Positions 1 to 10,405 of a stretch of 32,223 nt of DNA are shown here, piece by piece. The stretch's first letter is position 1. Every line of letters begins with the position of its first letter. The notes beneath the pieces were generated by a model. That model ran no database searches. It was not told the origin of the DNA and saw only the letters and a program-made list of their open reading frames with translations. The DNA is from Bacteroidales bacterium (GTDB taxonomy: Bacteria; Bacteroidota; Bacteroidia; Bacteroidales; UBA932). The position numbers and the translations under genes are program-made. Location: contig SUYV01000028.1 of NCBI GenBank assembly GCA_015060255.1, forward strand, positions 1-32,223, given 5' to 3'.

Positions 1-1
1 T

Positions 2-2110
2 CACCAGTCAGACTCTCTCGGAACAGTCAGGAAACTCAACGAAGTCACCGTTGTCGCGCGGCAGGAACTTATCTCCACCGACGCAGATAAACTTACATAT
101 AACGTACAGGCAGACCCTCAGGCAGAAGGAGGGAACCTTATCGACATACTCCGCAATGTACCTATGCTCAGCATCAACTCAGAGGATAACGTAATGTTAA
201 ACGGTTCTTCTGACTATAAGGTCCTTGTGAACGGCAGACCTACCGGAATGCTCGCCAGAAATTTCAACCAGCTTATAAAGACTATCCCGGCCTCTTCCAT
301 CAAGGAAATTCAGGTCATCACCAATCCTCCCGTCAAATACGATGCGGAAGGCATTGGTGGCATTATAAATATAGTCATGGCCAAGCGCTTGAAATCCGGT
401 TACAGCGGTTCTATAGGAACACAAGGCAGCAATCTTGGAACAGCAAGCGGAAACGGTTACATAAATGCTCAGTTGGGTAAGTTCACTGTAAGTGCGAATG
501 CAAGCGGCACAAGTTTCCGTAATCCAATTGTCTATGGCGTAACAGATGTTGAAAACTATACAAGCGAAGACTACCGTTACCAGCGTCTTGATTTCAACAG
601 CAACAATAGTTTCTCATCAGGAGCATTCTCTCTTGAGGCCAGTTATGAGCCTGACTCGTTGAATCTCATAACCCTTTCGGGTTGGGCAAACTTCCAGAAG
701 ATGCTTAGCGATTATGACATCACGGAAACCTTCTGGAATACCGGCCATCTCAAGACCATCGAGATGAACGAACCAACTGTGCGCACCAACCGTTATAAAA
801 CTTTCTCCGGAGAGCTGGCATACCAGAAGACATTCAGGAACGATGGAGGTATCCTTACATTCAGTTATGCCATTGATGGAAATCCTAACAGTACGGAAAA
901 CGATGTGATAGTGGTTCCGATCCTGAACTATCCTGACTATCATCGTCATTCCTTCAATACGGAACACACGATCCAGCAGGTCGGTCAGATTGATTATTTC
1001 GCCACCCTTCAGAAGACGCATCAGATCGAGTCCGGTGCAAAATATACACTACGTTCACATGTGGCAGATTCGCAGGATGAGCTATGGGATTATGCTGAAG
1101 AAAAATGGGTCATTGATGATTCAAATGTCAATGACCTGGATTATCAGCAGCATATTTTCGCCGCCTATGCAAGTTACGGATACAGGTTCTCAAAACTTAC
1201 CTTGAAGGCTGGTACAAGGCTGGAATACACTCTGAACCGAGGTCTTTCCAAGAGTGCTTCCGGAAATCTGACATTCGACAACAGCAATTTCAATATCGTT
1301 CCATACCTCAATGCAGCGTGGAAGATTGACTCCAGGAATACTCTTTCCGCGTCTTATACACGTCGTTTAGGCCGCCCGAGCGTCACTTACCTCAATCCAT
1401 ATATCTTCGAGGAATCACCATACAGCAAGATGCACGGCAATCCGGATCTGAGAACCGTAGTGTCTGATGCCTTGACTCTGACATACAGGACAAGCGGGGA
1501 AACCTGGGATCTTACTGCCAGAACTTACGGCAGCCTGTGCAACAACAAGATTGAATATCTGTCTGAAGTCTATCCGGACGGTGGCAAGGTATCTACCTAC
1601 AGGAACGCTGTAATCCATAACCATATCGACGAGATGTTGAGTTTCAGCTGGAGTCCCGGCGAACGCTTCAGCCTTCAGACATCGGCAATGTTGGGATACA
1701 ACTGGTTTCACGCACCGTCATTGGAGCAGAAGAACGATGGCATAGGATGGTCATTCGACCTCAGCAGCAATGTCGATTTATGGAAAGGAGCTATGGGATT
1801 CGTCGCTGGAAGTATATCCGGTGGTGAAACAACTCTCCAGCGTACCTATCACGGCGTGGACTATGTGTATTCATTGGGCCTGCGTCAAGGCTTCCTGCAG
1901 AACCGTCTGATCCTGACTGCAAGGGCTATAATGCCATTCCAGAACCGTTATAATGGCTCCACAAGGGACACATATGCCGAGAACTATCACCAGCATAATG
2001 TGTCCTGGTATAATCCCCGTCAGTTTTATTTAGGCCTGACCTGGAGGTTCGGCAAGACCACAATCAATCTCAGACACGCGAAGAAGACGGAAGTGAGTGA
2101 TAAGCTATAA
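2..2110 (+). CDS. Outer-membrane beta-barrel (TonB-receptor-like) protein, 5' end missing
   Basis: The reading frame is open from the left edge, so this is the C-terminal ~702 residues of a larger outer-membrane protein. The first residues visible (LNEVTVVA, then KLTYNV and ILRNVPM) are the classic entry into a TonB-receptor plug domain after a carboxypeptidase-regulatory-like N-terminal domain, which must lie upstream. The plug continues through VLVNGRPTGM and IKEIQVITNPPVKYDAEG, and the rest is a run of amphipathic, aromatic-rich beta strands ending in FYLGLTWRFGK. This matches the Bacteroidota 'outer membrane beta-barrel family' (plug plus OMP_b-brl_3) rather than a SusC: no SusD follows. 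Substrate is unknown. An internal ATG at 164 is not the true start because the homologous plug sequence continues upstream of it. Confidence 0.85.
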   Translation, partial: HQSDSLGTVRKLNEVTVVARQELISTDADKLTYNVQADPQAEGGNLIDILRNVPMLSINSEDNVMLNGSSDYKVLVNGRPTGMLARNFNQLIKTIPASSIKEIQVITNPPVKYDAEGIGGIINIVMAKRLKSGYSGSIGTQGSNLGTASGNGYINAQLGKFTVSANASGTSFRNPIVYGVTDVENYTSEDYRYQRLDFNSNNSFSSGAFSLEASYEPDSLNLITLSGWANFQKMLSDYDITETFWNTGHLKTIEMNEPTVRTNRYKTFSGELAYQKTFRNDGGILTFSYAIDGNPNSTENDVIVVPILNYPDYHRHSFNTEHTIQQVGQIDYFATLQKTHQIESGAKYTLRSHVADSQDELWDYAEEKWVIDDSNVNDLDYQQHIFAAYASYGYRFSKLTLKAGTRLEYTLNRGLSKSASGNLTFDNSNFNIVPYLNAAWKIDSRNTLSASYTRRLGRPSVTYLNPYIFEESPYSKMHGNPDLRTVVSDALTLTYRTSGETWDLTARTYGSLCNNKIEYLSEVYPDGGKVSTYRNAVIHNHIDEMLSFSWSPGERFSLQTSAMLGYNWFHAPSLEQKNDGIGWSFDLSSNVDLWKGAMGFVAGSISGGETTLQRTYHGVDYVYSLGLRQGFLQNRLILTARAIMPFQNRYNGSTRDTYAENYHQHNVSWYNPRQFYLGLTWRFGKTTINLRHAKKTEVSDKL

Positions 2111-2128
2111 TTGTAAGTTTCAGACGAT

Positions 2129-2308
2129 ATGAAACGAATTTTAAGAATCCTACTGCGATTTATCGCACTTGTTGCTCTTTATATGATAATCGGGTGGGCG
2201 TTTGGAATGTTCGAGAACTTCAACTTTAGGAAGATGCTTCTAATGGGAGCGGTGTTCTCTGGGGTGATGTTGGGCTTCAGCGAATGGCAGAACAGTGGGC
2301 ATAAATGA
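2129..2308 (+). CDS. Small two-helix membrane protein, 59 aa
   Basis: A short gene 18 bp after the outer-membrane protein, in the same direction. It starts MKRILRILLRF, has one hydrophobic helix at about residues 7-27 (ALVALYMIIGWAFG) and a second at about 37-50 (MLLMGAVFSGVMLGF), and ends SEWQNSGHK. The basic N-terminus and two hydrophobic stretches suggest a small inner-membrane protein. No family is recognised. It is supported by close spacing to the upstream gene, lack of internal stops and sensible membrane topology, not by homology. Its TGA overlaps the ATG of the next lipoprotein-like frame, which hints at an operon. Confidence 0.5.
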   Translation: MKRILRILLRFIALVALYMIIGWAFGMFENFNFRKMLLMGAVFSGVMLGFSEWQNSGHK

Positions 2309-2556
2309 TGAGGCGGATTGTATTTAGTTCTCTTTGCATAATTTCCGTACTGGTCTCGTGTGATTCCGCTGGCCCATTAGGGCAAGTCTTTCCTTGTTTC
2401 CGCTCCACTACAACAATGAAAGTCTTGCACGGGCTTTTTGTGCAGCGGGGCGTTAGCAAGTCTTCGAGGATCTGCTTGCAGTCCTTGAAGTCTTGCCTGT
2501 GCGTGGCAATAGATGGTTGCGTTCTTTCGCTAACGCTCAAGCGACTTCGTCGATGA
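2305..2556 (+). pseudogene. Probable broken lipoprotein gene
   Basis: The frame begins MMRRIVFSSLCII followed by VLVSC, a convincing lipoprotein signal peptide with lipobox cysteine at residue 19, and its ATG overlaps the stop of the preceding small gene. After about residue 24 the sequence changes character: it becomes rich in Ser, Arg, Leu and Cys, with no recognisable fold, and ends at 83 residues. The reverse strand of the same stretch carries an equally unconvincing 103-residue frame. I read this as a lipoprotein start whose body has been replaced or has decayed; a genuine short lipoprotein is possible. Confidence 0.35.
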
Positions 2557-2609
2557 TTGTGGCTTTCGCAGAAAGATATATAGGGCAAGTTCCGCTATTA
2601 TATACAACG

Positions 2610-2633
2610 AAGCCCGGCACGAATGCCAGGCTT
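2610..2633. other. Hairpin between broken and intact lipoprotein genes
   Basis: AAGCCCGGC and GCCAGGCTT can pair (8 of 9) around the loop acgaat. No T-run follows on either strand, so it is a weak terminator candidate at best. The surrounding 2557-2739 stretch shows no other gene. Confidence 0.3.
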
Positions 2634-2739
2634 GTATCTCGCAGATAAATTGGAATTTGTGTGTCACTATAGATGTAGTTTCCGCATCATTATGGAAGTA
2701 TTACAAAACACGTTACGTTATTTCTTAAAAATAAAGTCT

Positions 2740-3207
2740 ATGAAACGAATACTGGTAATTCTAATTGCAATCATTTGCTTTAATGGATGTGATAAAGAGA
2801 TGATTATTGATTGGGCCCCTATTACATTTAAAATTCAAGTGCAAGATTCACAAGGCAATGATATGCTTGACCCAGCCAACAATAATACTTGGCTGATTGG
2901 CACAGAGATATCATTCAGAAATTACAGCGAGGTAATAGATGAAAATGATATTTCCCCTGTCACTAAGGTTGTATTACCTGAATATTCGGGTGCTAGAATT
3001 GAAAAGGGCTCTGATTGTTATTTTATCGCATTTGGCGAATTTATGAGGTGGGATAATGATACAGAACTGATGACAATCAAATGGCCCGATGGCAGCATAA
3101 GCGAAGTTAGTTATAAGTGCAGATTAATAGAGTCAAAGCTTGAAGCAAAAGAAACATTTAAACTAAATGGTCTGAAATGCTCTAATCCTATTGTTATAGT
3201 CAAGTAA
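2740..3207 (+). CDS. AT-rich lipoprotein of unknown function, 155 aa
   Basis: The start chosen is the ATG of MKRILVILIAIICFNGCDKE, a textbook lipoprotein signal with the lipobox cysteine at residue 17. An in-frame ATG at 2623 would add 39 residues without signal character, so it is rejected. The mature part is soluble and acidic, with WAPITFKIQVQDSQGND near its start, resembling small Bacteroidales lipoproteins with an immunoglobulin-like beta fold, but I do not recognise a named family. The gene is clearly richer in A and T than its neighbours, with many AAA, ATT and TAT codons, which suggests recent transfer. No partner gene is evident. Confidence 0.7.
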   Translation: MKRILVILIAIICFNGCDKEMIIDWAPITFKIQVQDSQGNDMLDPANNNTWLIGTEISFRNYSEVIDENDISPVTKVVLPEYSGARIEKGSDCYFIAFGEFMRWDNDTELMTIKWPDGSISEVSYKCRLIESKLEAKETFKLNGLKCSNPIVIVK

Positions 3208-3400
3208 ATTCCGATTTGTCTATATAATTATAAGCAGCGTGCGGCGTTACATGAAATGGCATAAATTTGTCACGCTGATGGCTAAAATTGTCATTTTTTC
3301 CCTGAAAAGGGTAGCGACGCTACATGAATCAACGTTTTTGTGCAGCGCCGCTATTGTTGACGGTCATGCCCGTCCGTCATGCCTGTCCCTGTTCAGGTCG
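3208..3400. other. Convergent intergenic stretch, no gene seen
   Basis: Lies between the AT-rich lipoprotein and the convergent esterase. It holds two related short strings (gcggcgttacatgaa and gcgacgctacatgaa), a small palindrome GTAGCG-a-CGCTAC near 3310, and a GTCATGCC-type fragment at about 3362-3385 resembling the REP-like sequences near 24 kb. I see no convincing terminator or gene. Confidence 0.35.
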
Positions 3401-5747
<2,347 letters not shown>

Positions 5748-5825
5748 GTGGTTATTTAGCGGTTAACAATTTTGTTATAGGTAAAAACAAATATGTTTTA
5801 AATATTTAATATCAAGTGGTTAGTT

Positions 5826-6503
5826 TTAGTATTTGCTATCCCAGCAAATAGCGGCAGAATTCAGCGTCTTGTCCAGATATTCGTCATAAGAAATGAATCT
5901 TGCACCCATTGATTCGAGGTGATTTGTCTTCAACTGGCAGTCGATGAAGATGCCTCCGTTCTTCTGCATGTGTCGGGCAAGGTGTATGAGCGCCAGCTTT
6001 GAAGCGCTCGGCTCAAGGGAGAACATGCTCTCTCCGATGAACACTCCGCCGCTTACAAATCCATATAGTCCTCCGACCAGTTCGTCGGCTTTGTTCCAGA
6101 CTTCCACGCTCTTGGCGAATCCTCTTCTGTTGAGTTCGCACCAGACATCCATGAGCTCAGGTCCTAGCCATGCGAACTCTTCTCCCATACGTCCGTCAGC
6201 AAGTGCGCATCCTTCTATGGCCCCCTCGAAATCCTCGTTGATCGTGCATTCGTACGTCCCCTTGTTGAGGAGATTCCTCATGGAATGCGAGACGTGGATT
6301 TCGTCGGCATATATGACAAATCTTTCCTGAGGCGCCCACCATATTATCGGCTTCTGCCTGAAGGCGAAATAGGGGAATATGCCCATCGGATATGCCTTTA
6401 TGAGCCTTTCCGGCGAAAGGTCGCCCCCGACGGCGTAGAAACCGCTGGAATGCCCGAATCTCGGATCAGGGAACCCGTCACTTCTGTTCAGATCGAATAT
6501 CAT
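5826..6503 (-). CDS. aat: Leucyl/phenylalanyl-tRNA--protein transferase
   Basis: 225 residues of the Aat family. The enzyme transfers Leu or Phe from aminoacyl-tRNA to proteins with N-terminal Arg or Lys, creating type-2 N-degrons. Visible signatures: FPDPRFGHSSGFYAVGGDLS at 11-30, the WWAPQERFV segment, SVEVWNKADELVGGLYG, GESMFSLEPSASKLAL and FIDCQLKTNHLESMGA. All core family motifs are present and the length is normal. The ATG lies inside the last 26 bp of clpA, so the two genes are translationally linked. It is the last gene of a clpS-clpA-aat module, which places the tagging enzyme with its adaptor and unfoldase. Confidence 0.95.
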   Translation of the reverse strand: MIFDLNRSDGFPDPRFGHSSGFYAVGGDLSPERLIKAYPMGIFPYFAFRQKPIIWWAPQERFVIYADEIHVSHSMRNLLNKGTYECTINEDFEGAIEGCALADGRMGEEFAWLGPELMDVWCELNRRGFAKSVEVWNKADELVGGLYGFVSGGVFIGESMFSLEPSASKLALIHLARHMQKNGGIFIDCQLKTNHLESMGARFISYDEYLDKTLNSAAICWDSKY

Positions 6504-8655
6504 AACCGTCTTCTGTAGCTGTAATTATTGCTGTGAATCCTTCCTTGTGGTTTCCGAACAGGATTTCTCTCATCAGCATCGGAGTCAGGCGTGAATTCAA
6601 TACTCTTTCTATTTCCCTGGCACCATATTCAGGTGAAAATCCTTCTTTCAGGAGTTTCGAGTATGCCTCAGGCTCTATTACCAGGCTGACATTTCTCGAG
6701 TCCAGCCTCTGCTTCAGGCCGTTAATCTTATCGTCCAGGATCATTCCGGCCATCTTTTCGTCCATGTCGTTGAAGACGACCACTGACGATAGCCTGTTGA
6801 GGAATTCCGGCGCGAATACCTTCTTCACTTCCTTTGCCATTGCCGTGCCGGCGCTGACCTTTCTCTCAAAGCCGATAGATGCCTGATGGGCGTATCTCGC
6901 ACCGGCGTTTGAAGTCATTATGATAACTACATTCCTGAAGTCGACCTTCCTGCCTTTATTGTCTGAAATGACTGCGTAGTCCATTACCTGCAGAAGCAGA
7001 TTATATATGTCCTCATGAGCCTTTTCTATTTCGTCCAACAGGAGTATGCAGTATGGATTCTTTCTGATCGTCTCAGTCAGGATGCCTCCGTCGTCATATC
7101 CGACATAGCCTGCCGGAGAACCGATGAGTTTTGCCACTGAGTGCTTTTCGGAATATTCACTCATGTCGAAACGGTGGAGCGGAACATGCAGCTGCTGCGC
7201 AAGAACCTTTGACAATTCCGTCTTTCCTACTCCCGTAGGGCCTACAAAAAGGAAGCTTCCTATAGTCTTTCCTGCATCAGTGAGTCCTGCTTTCGACATA
7301 AGGATAGCCTCGGTAACAGTCCTTATAGCCTCGTCCTGGCCATAGATCCTGCCTTTGAGGCGTTCTTCCATATGATAGAGGTCGTCCTTCACATCCTCGT
7401 CATATGCCTGCACATCGGTCTTGCAGATGTCTGCGAGAGCCTTGCCGATGATCCTCTTGGTGACTTTGCCCTCCTTTGCGGTCATGGCGTATGCACCGGC
7501 CTCGTCAAGAAGGTCTATTGCTTTGTCCGGCAGACAGCGGTCTAGAATATATCTGCGGCTCATTCCCACTGCGTATGAGGCTGTTCCTTCGTCGTATCCG
7601 ATGCCGTAATGCTCGCAAAGAGAATTCATTATGTTTTCAAGTATCTTTCCGGTCTCAGCCTCGGAAGGCTCTTCGAGCTCTATCTTGCGGAAAAGGTCGA
7701 GCGCATTGCTGTCATTGGCCTGAAGCCTCTTGACATCTTCATATGTGGCTCCTATGATAAGCTTCAAACTGCTGTCCTTGAGGTATGGAGTGAGCAGGCC
7801 TATGATGTCCTTCATGCCGTCGTCGGTCTTGCTATAGCCTCCCAGGCTCCTGAGCTCGTCGACATACATTATGGTCTTGCCGTCCTCGGCGAGTCCCTTG
7901 ACTATGTCCTCGATCCTTCCTTCCAGGTCTCCGCGGTACTGAGCGCCGCTGAGGACCATGTTCGGCATGAGCTCCTTGATTGTGAAGTCCTTGAGCTTCG
8001 CCGGAACGTCGCCATTCTGGAATGTCTTTGCCAGGCCATGCACGAAGGCTGTCTTGCCGACGCCTCTTCCGCCGACTATGAGTATGTTGTTCTTGCGCTT
8101 CCTGCAAAGTATGCGCAGAGCCTCTCTTGTTTCGTTCTCCCTGCCTACAATATCTTCTGCCACGCATTCGCGGAAGAAACGTGTCCATTTGATCTCCGCT
8201 GGCAGGCCTTCTTCGATTCCATCCTCGCTCTCGATCTTCACTATTTCATTCAGGAATGCAGGTACGGTGACTTCCAGTCCGTCTTCAAGAGCATAACGTG
8301 CGTGTGAATCCTCCAGTTGGAAGAATGCATACATTACGTGATGAGTCTTCATGATGGGGGAGCCGGAACCTCTTGCGGCGTTTTCAGCTATAGCTATCAG
8401 CTCCTGCAGCTGGCTGGATGCATTGAGTTCGAAGTTACCGTCCGGCATCTGCTCCAGCTGGTCAAGGTATTGGTTCAGAAGCGACTCCATATGGTCTGCG
8501 ACTCCACATGCGTCAGCAGCGGCTCTGATGTCATCATCTTTCAGGAATGCAGCCAGAAGGTGCTCAGGAGTGAGAAATTCGTTCCTTCTCGAAAGCGCCA
8601 TGCTGGAGGCGAGGGATATCGCCACCGTTATCTTTTCTGTATCGTGTATTGCCAT
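6478..8655 (-). CDS. clpA: AAA+ unfoldase ClpA
   Basis: 725 residues: a Clp N-domain with two repeats (1-145), a D1 AAA+ module with Walker A GGRGVGKT (195-202) and Walker B YVDE (264-267), and a D2 module with Walker A GPTGVGKT (472-479) and Walker B LLLDE (538-542). The ClpP-docking tripeptide is IGF at 594-596 (E. coli ClpA has IGL). There is no ClpB-type coiled-coil insertion, so this is ClpA rather than ClpB or ClpC. Together with ClpP, not in the window, it would degrade N-degron substrates delivered by ClpS. Oddity: the D1 arginine-finger pair (RRF in relatives) reads ALDLFRKI at about 318-325, so both arginines are absent. The start overlaps the clpS stop as TAATG, implying coupling. 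Confidence 0.95.
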   Translation of the reverse strand: MAIHDTEKITVAISLASSMALSRRNEFLTPEHLLAAFLKDDDIRAAADACGVADHMESLLNQYLDQLEQMPDGNFELNASSQLQELIAIAENAARGSGSPIMKTHHVMYAFFQLEDSHARYALEDGLEVTVPAFLNEIVKIESEDGIEEGLPAEIKWTRFFRECVAEDIVGRENETREALRILCRKRKNNILIVGGRGVGKTAFVHGLAKTFQNGDVPAKLKDFTIKELMPNMVLSGAQYRGDLEGRIEDIVKGLAEDGKTIMYVDELRSLGGYSKTDDGMKDIIGLLTPYLKDSSLKLIIGATYEDVKRLQANDSNALDLFRKIELEEPSEAETGKILENIMNSLCEHYGIGYDEGTASYAVGMSRRYILDRCLPDKAIDLLDEAGAYAMTAKEGKVTKRIIGKALADICKTDVQAYDEDVKDDLYHMEERLKGRIYGQDEAIRTVTEAILMSKAGLTDAGKTIGSFLFVGPTGVGKTELSKVLAQQLHVPLHRFDMSEYSEKHSVAKLIGSPAGYVGYDDGGILTETIRKNPYCILLLDEIEKAHEDIYNLLLQVMDYAVISDNKGRKVDFRNVVIIMTSNAGARYAHQASIGFERKVSAGTAMAKEVKKVFAPEFLNRLSSVVVFNDMDEKMAGMILDDKINGLKQRLDSRNVSLVIEPEAYSKLLKEGFSPEYGAREIERVLNSRLTPMLMREILFGNHKEGFTAIITATEDGYDIRSEQK

Positions 8656-8963
8656 TATTCAGGTTCTATTTCAAAAGTGAGTGGGAAGTTCTCGGCGCGT
8701 GCCATTTCTGTCGCCTTTGCCACCTTGCTGCGGGCTATGTCCAGCGTGTATGTCCCGACCTTGGCCTTCTGGTGGAAGTGCGTCGTGGTAGCTATCTCCT
8801 CGGCCTGCTGTGATGTCTTCTGGAACACAGTCATCATGACCATTATCACGAACTCGAACGTCGTGAAATCGTCATTGAGGACTATCACATTGTATTTCCG
8901 AGGCTCCTGCGGGCGCTCCTTGAGCGTCGTGCTGCGCTGCTTCTGAAGTTCAGTCTGTGACAT
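8655..8963 (-). CDS. clpS: ClpS N-degron adaptor
   Basis: 102 residues with the ClpS core after a flexible N-terminal extension: YNVIVLNDDFTTFEFV (24-39), THFHQKAKVGTYT, and ARAENFPLTFEIE at the end. The Asn30-Asp31-Asp32 trio and His62, which hold the substrate alpha-amino group, are kept. The residue equivalent to the E. coli Met40 gatekeeper is Phe36, and the Met62 equivalent is Ala58, so the side-chain pocket differs from the proteobacterial one. Its stop codon overlaps the clpA start, and its first 14 bp overlap the end of the yhhQ gene. It delivers proteins with bulky hydrophobic N-termini to ClpA. Confidence 0.95.
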   Translation of the reverse strand: MSQTELQKQRSTTLKERPQEPRKYNVIVLNDDFTTFEFVIMVMMTVFQKTSQQAEEIATTTHFHQKAKVGTYTLDIARSKVAKATEMARAENFPLTFEIEPE

Positions 8964-9663
8964 CGTTGTCTTCGTGTTTGTCGTGGATCATCCTGCACAG
9001 GTATACGAACGGCGTGTCAAGCAGACTTGTCACGAAGAAGATGGCGTAGCTGCTGATGAATATCGATACAAGCGTGCTTATCGGGTATGTGCCGTAGAAT
9101 GCGAATGTTGTGTATAGCAGGGTGTTGAGCAGCTGCGAGATAAGTGTCGAGCCATTGTTTCGGATCCACAGACCCCGTCTGCTGTCGCCGAAGCGCTTCT
9201 TGCACCAGTCCCACCATTTGTGGTAAAGCCATACGTCTACGAGCTGCGAGATACAGTATACGCCGAGCGAGGCGCAGATGATTCTTGGCGTACTGCTGAA
9301 GATCGTGCGGAACGAGCCGCTGGCCCAGTCGTTTTCGCTTGGAGTATAGAGGAGCCACATCTGTGACACCAGTATGAACACTATCGAGCATATCGTGCTG
9401 ATGACGACTGCCCTGTTGGCGTATTGCTTTCCGTGGTTTTCGCTGAGGATGTCTGTGATGAGGAATGTGCTGGCAAACAGCACGTTACCCAATGTCATCT
9501 CAATCCCGAATGCTCTTACGAGAAGCAGGACTTCGATGTTTGCGAGGATCGTCGCAAGAACATTGAAGGCCAGAAGTCCTCCTTTCCCGAACAGCCTGTA
9601 GAAGAGCACGATGCTGCCGTAGATGAGGATGAATGAAAATATGATAAGAAGTTCGTTAGGCAT
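8950..9663 (-). CDS. yhhQ: Queuosine precursor transporter YhhQ
   Basis: 237 residues with about six membrane helices and the VUT_1/YhhQ signatures: DILSENHGKQYANRAV near 92-107, the RNNGSTLISQLLNT segment near 166-180, and a C-terminal helix with SLLDTPFVYLC. The family imports 7-deazaguanine precursors (preQ0, preQ1 or queuine) for queuosine at the tRNA wobble position. The adjacent upstream radical SAM gene suggests a salvage pathway rather than simple import. It sits between that enzyme (37 bp upstream) and clpS (14-bp overlap), so it is probably in one transcript with the N-degron genes. Which precursor is carried cannot be read from sequence. Confidence 0.9.
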   Translation of the reverse strand: MPNELLIIFSFILIYGSIVLFYRLFGKGGLLAFNVLATILANIEVLLLVRAFGIEMTLGNVLFASTFLITDILSENHGKQYANRAVVISTICSIVFILVSQMWLLYTPSENDWASGSFRTIFSSTPRIICASLGVYCISQLVDVWLYHKWWDWCKKRFGDSRRGLWIRNNGSTLISQLLNTLLYTTFAFYGTYPISTLVSIFISSYAIFFVTSLLDTPFVYLCRMIHDKHEDNDVTD

Positions 9664-9681
9664 ATGTATGCATTTAACTTA

Positions 9682-9689
9682 CAAATATA
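9682..9689 (-). promoter_or_regulatory. Possible -7 element for yhhQ-clpS-clpA-aat
   Basis: On the minus strand TATATTTG matches the TAnnTTTG consensus and lies about 20 bp before the yhhQ ATG. No TTTG -33 box is seen at 19-21 bp, so it may only be a secondary internal promoter. Confidence 0.35.
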
Positions 9690-9700
9690 ACTAAAAGTTA

Positions 9701-10405
9701 TTATTTGCCTACGCCGAAATCGGTGTTGTGCAGTAATATGTCCACTCGCTGGTTCTCCTTGTATTCGGGATAGATATCTCTGACGAAGGTCTGTCTGACT
9801 TCGTCGCATGGCTGAAGGGGAGCTGAATTTTCTATCATTATGTTGACACAGACCCTCTCGAAGTGCCTGAGGCCGGTTTCTATGTCTGTGCGCATACTTT
9901 CAGCTGTCTGGCCCGGCAGACCGAAAAGCAGGCAGCATTCGTTGAATCCGGCATCTGCAATCTTCCCCGGATCCATCTCATTTATGCCCTTGAGCATGGT
10001 CTGCTCCCTGTATTGATGATCGAATGTCTCTACTCCTATCTTCATCTTGACCGCGATTCCGAACCTGGCGAAAGCGTCGCGAAGCGCAGGTATGTGCCTT
10101 CTGTATAGCCAATGACATTCGAAGTGTACGATCCTGATGCCCTTGGCCACGCATACTCCGATTATGGCCTTCATCGTGCTTTCCTCCAGCTCGCAGAACG
10201 AGCCTGAGTTGACGATTTCCAGCGTTCCGTATTGTCCCGTGACGCTTTTGAGGGCTTCGGTGTTGATGGCAAGGTTGGCAGCTTCATCGCATGATGCGTC
10301 TTCGTGATAGTCGCAGAAGGCGCATCTGCGGTATCTGCATCCTCGTCCGCGCAGGAGCACGATCTCGCGGGGATTCTTCTCGGTGATTGTGGAATATCTC
10401 TGCAT
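9701..10405 (-). CDS. Radical SAM protein, possible queuosine-salvage enzyme
   Basis: 234 residues. The cluster motif is Cys23-x4-Cys28-x2-Cys31 (GCRYRRCAFCDY), one residue longer in the first gap than the common Cx3Cx2C. Other radical SAM landmarks are VNSGSF (about 65-70) and the strands IRIVHFECHW, VKMKIGVET and CCLLFGLPGQT (radical SAM beta strands 3-6). It carries no B12, SPASM or TRAM domain. The start directly abuts the TAG of the upstream nucleoid-protein gene, and yhhQ follows after 37 bp. The pairing with a queuosine-precursor transporter suggests a role in processing salvaged 7-deazaguanines, perhaps like QueL queuine lyase; this rests on context, not on a recognised subfamily signature. 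Confidence 0.75.
   Translation of the reverse strand: MQRYSTITEKNPREIVLLRGRGCRYRRCAFCDYHEDASCDEAANLAINTEALKSVTGQYGTLEIVNSGSFCELEESTMKAIIGVCVAKGIRIVHFECHWLYRRHIPALRDAFARFGIAVKMKIGVETFDHQYREQTMLKGINEMDPGKIADAGFNECCLLFGLPGQTAESMRTDIETGLRHFERVCVNIMIENSAPLQPCDEVRQTFVRDIYPEYKENQRVDILLHNTDFGVGK

Noticed and set aside
2277..2588. 103-residue minus-strand frame across the broken lipoprotein
   Set aside because: Arg/Ser/Thr-rich, no recognisable fold or start context, and overlaps the better-supported lipoprotein signal on the other strand.
2623..3207. Lipoprotein start at the upstream ATG 2623
   Set aside because: It adds 39 residues before a perfect lipoprotein signal peptide.
3290..3320. Possible terminator ccctgaaaaggg near a T-run
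   Set aside because: The T-run precedes the stem on the plus strand and gives A's on the minus strand, so it cannot work as an intrinsic terminator on either.
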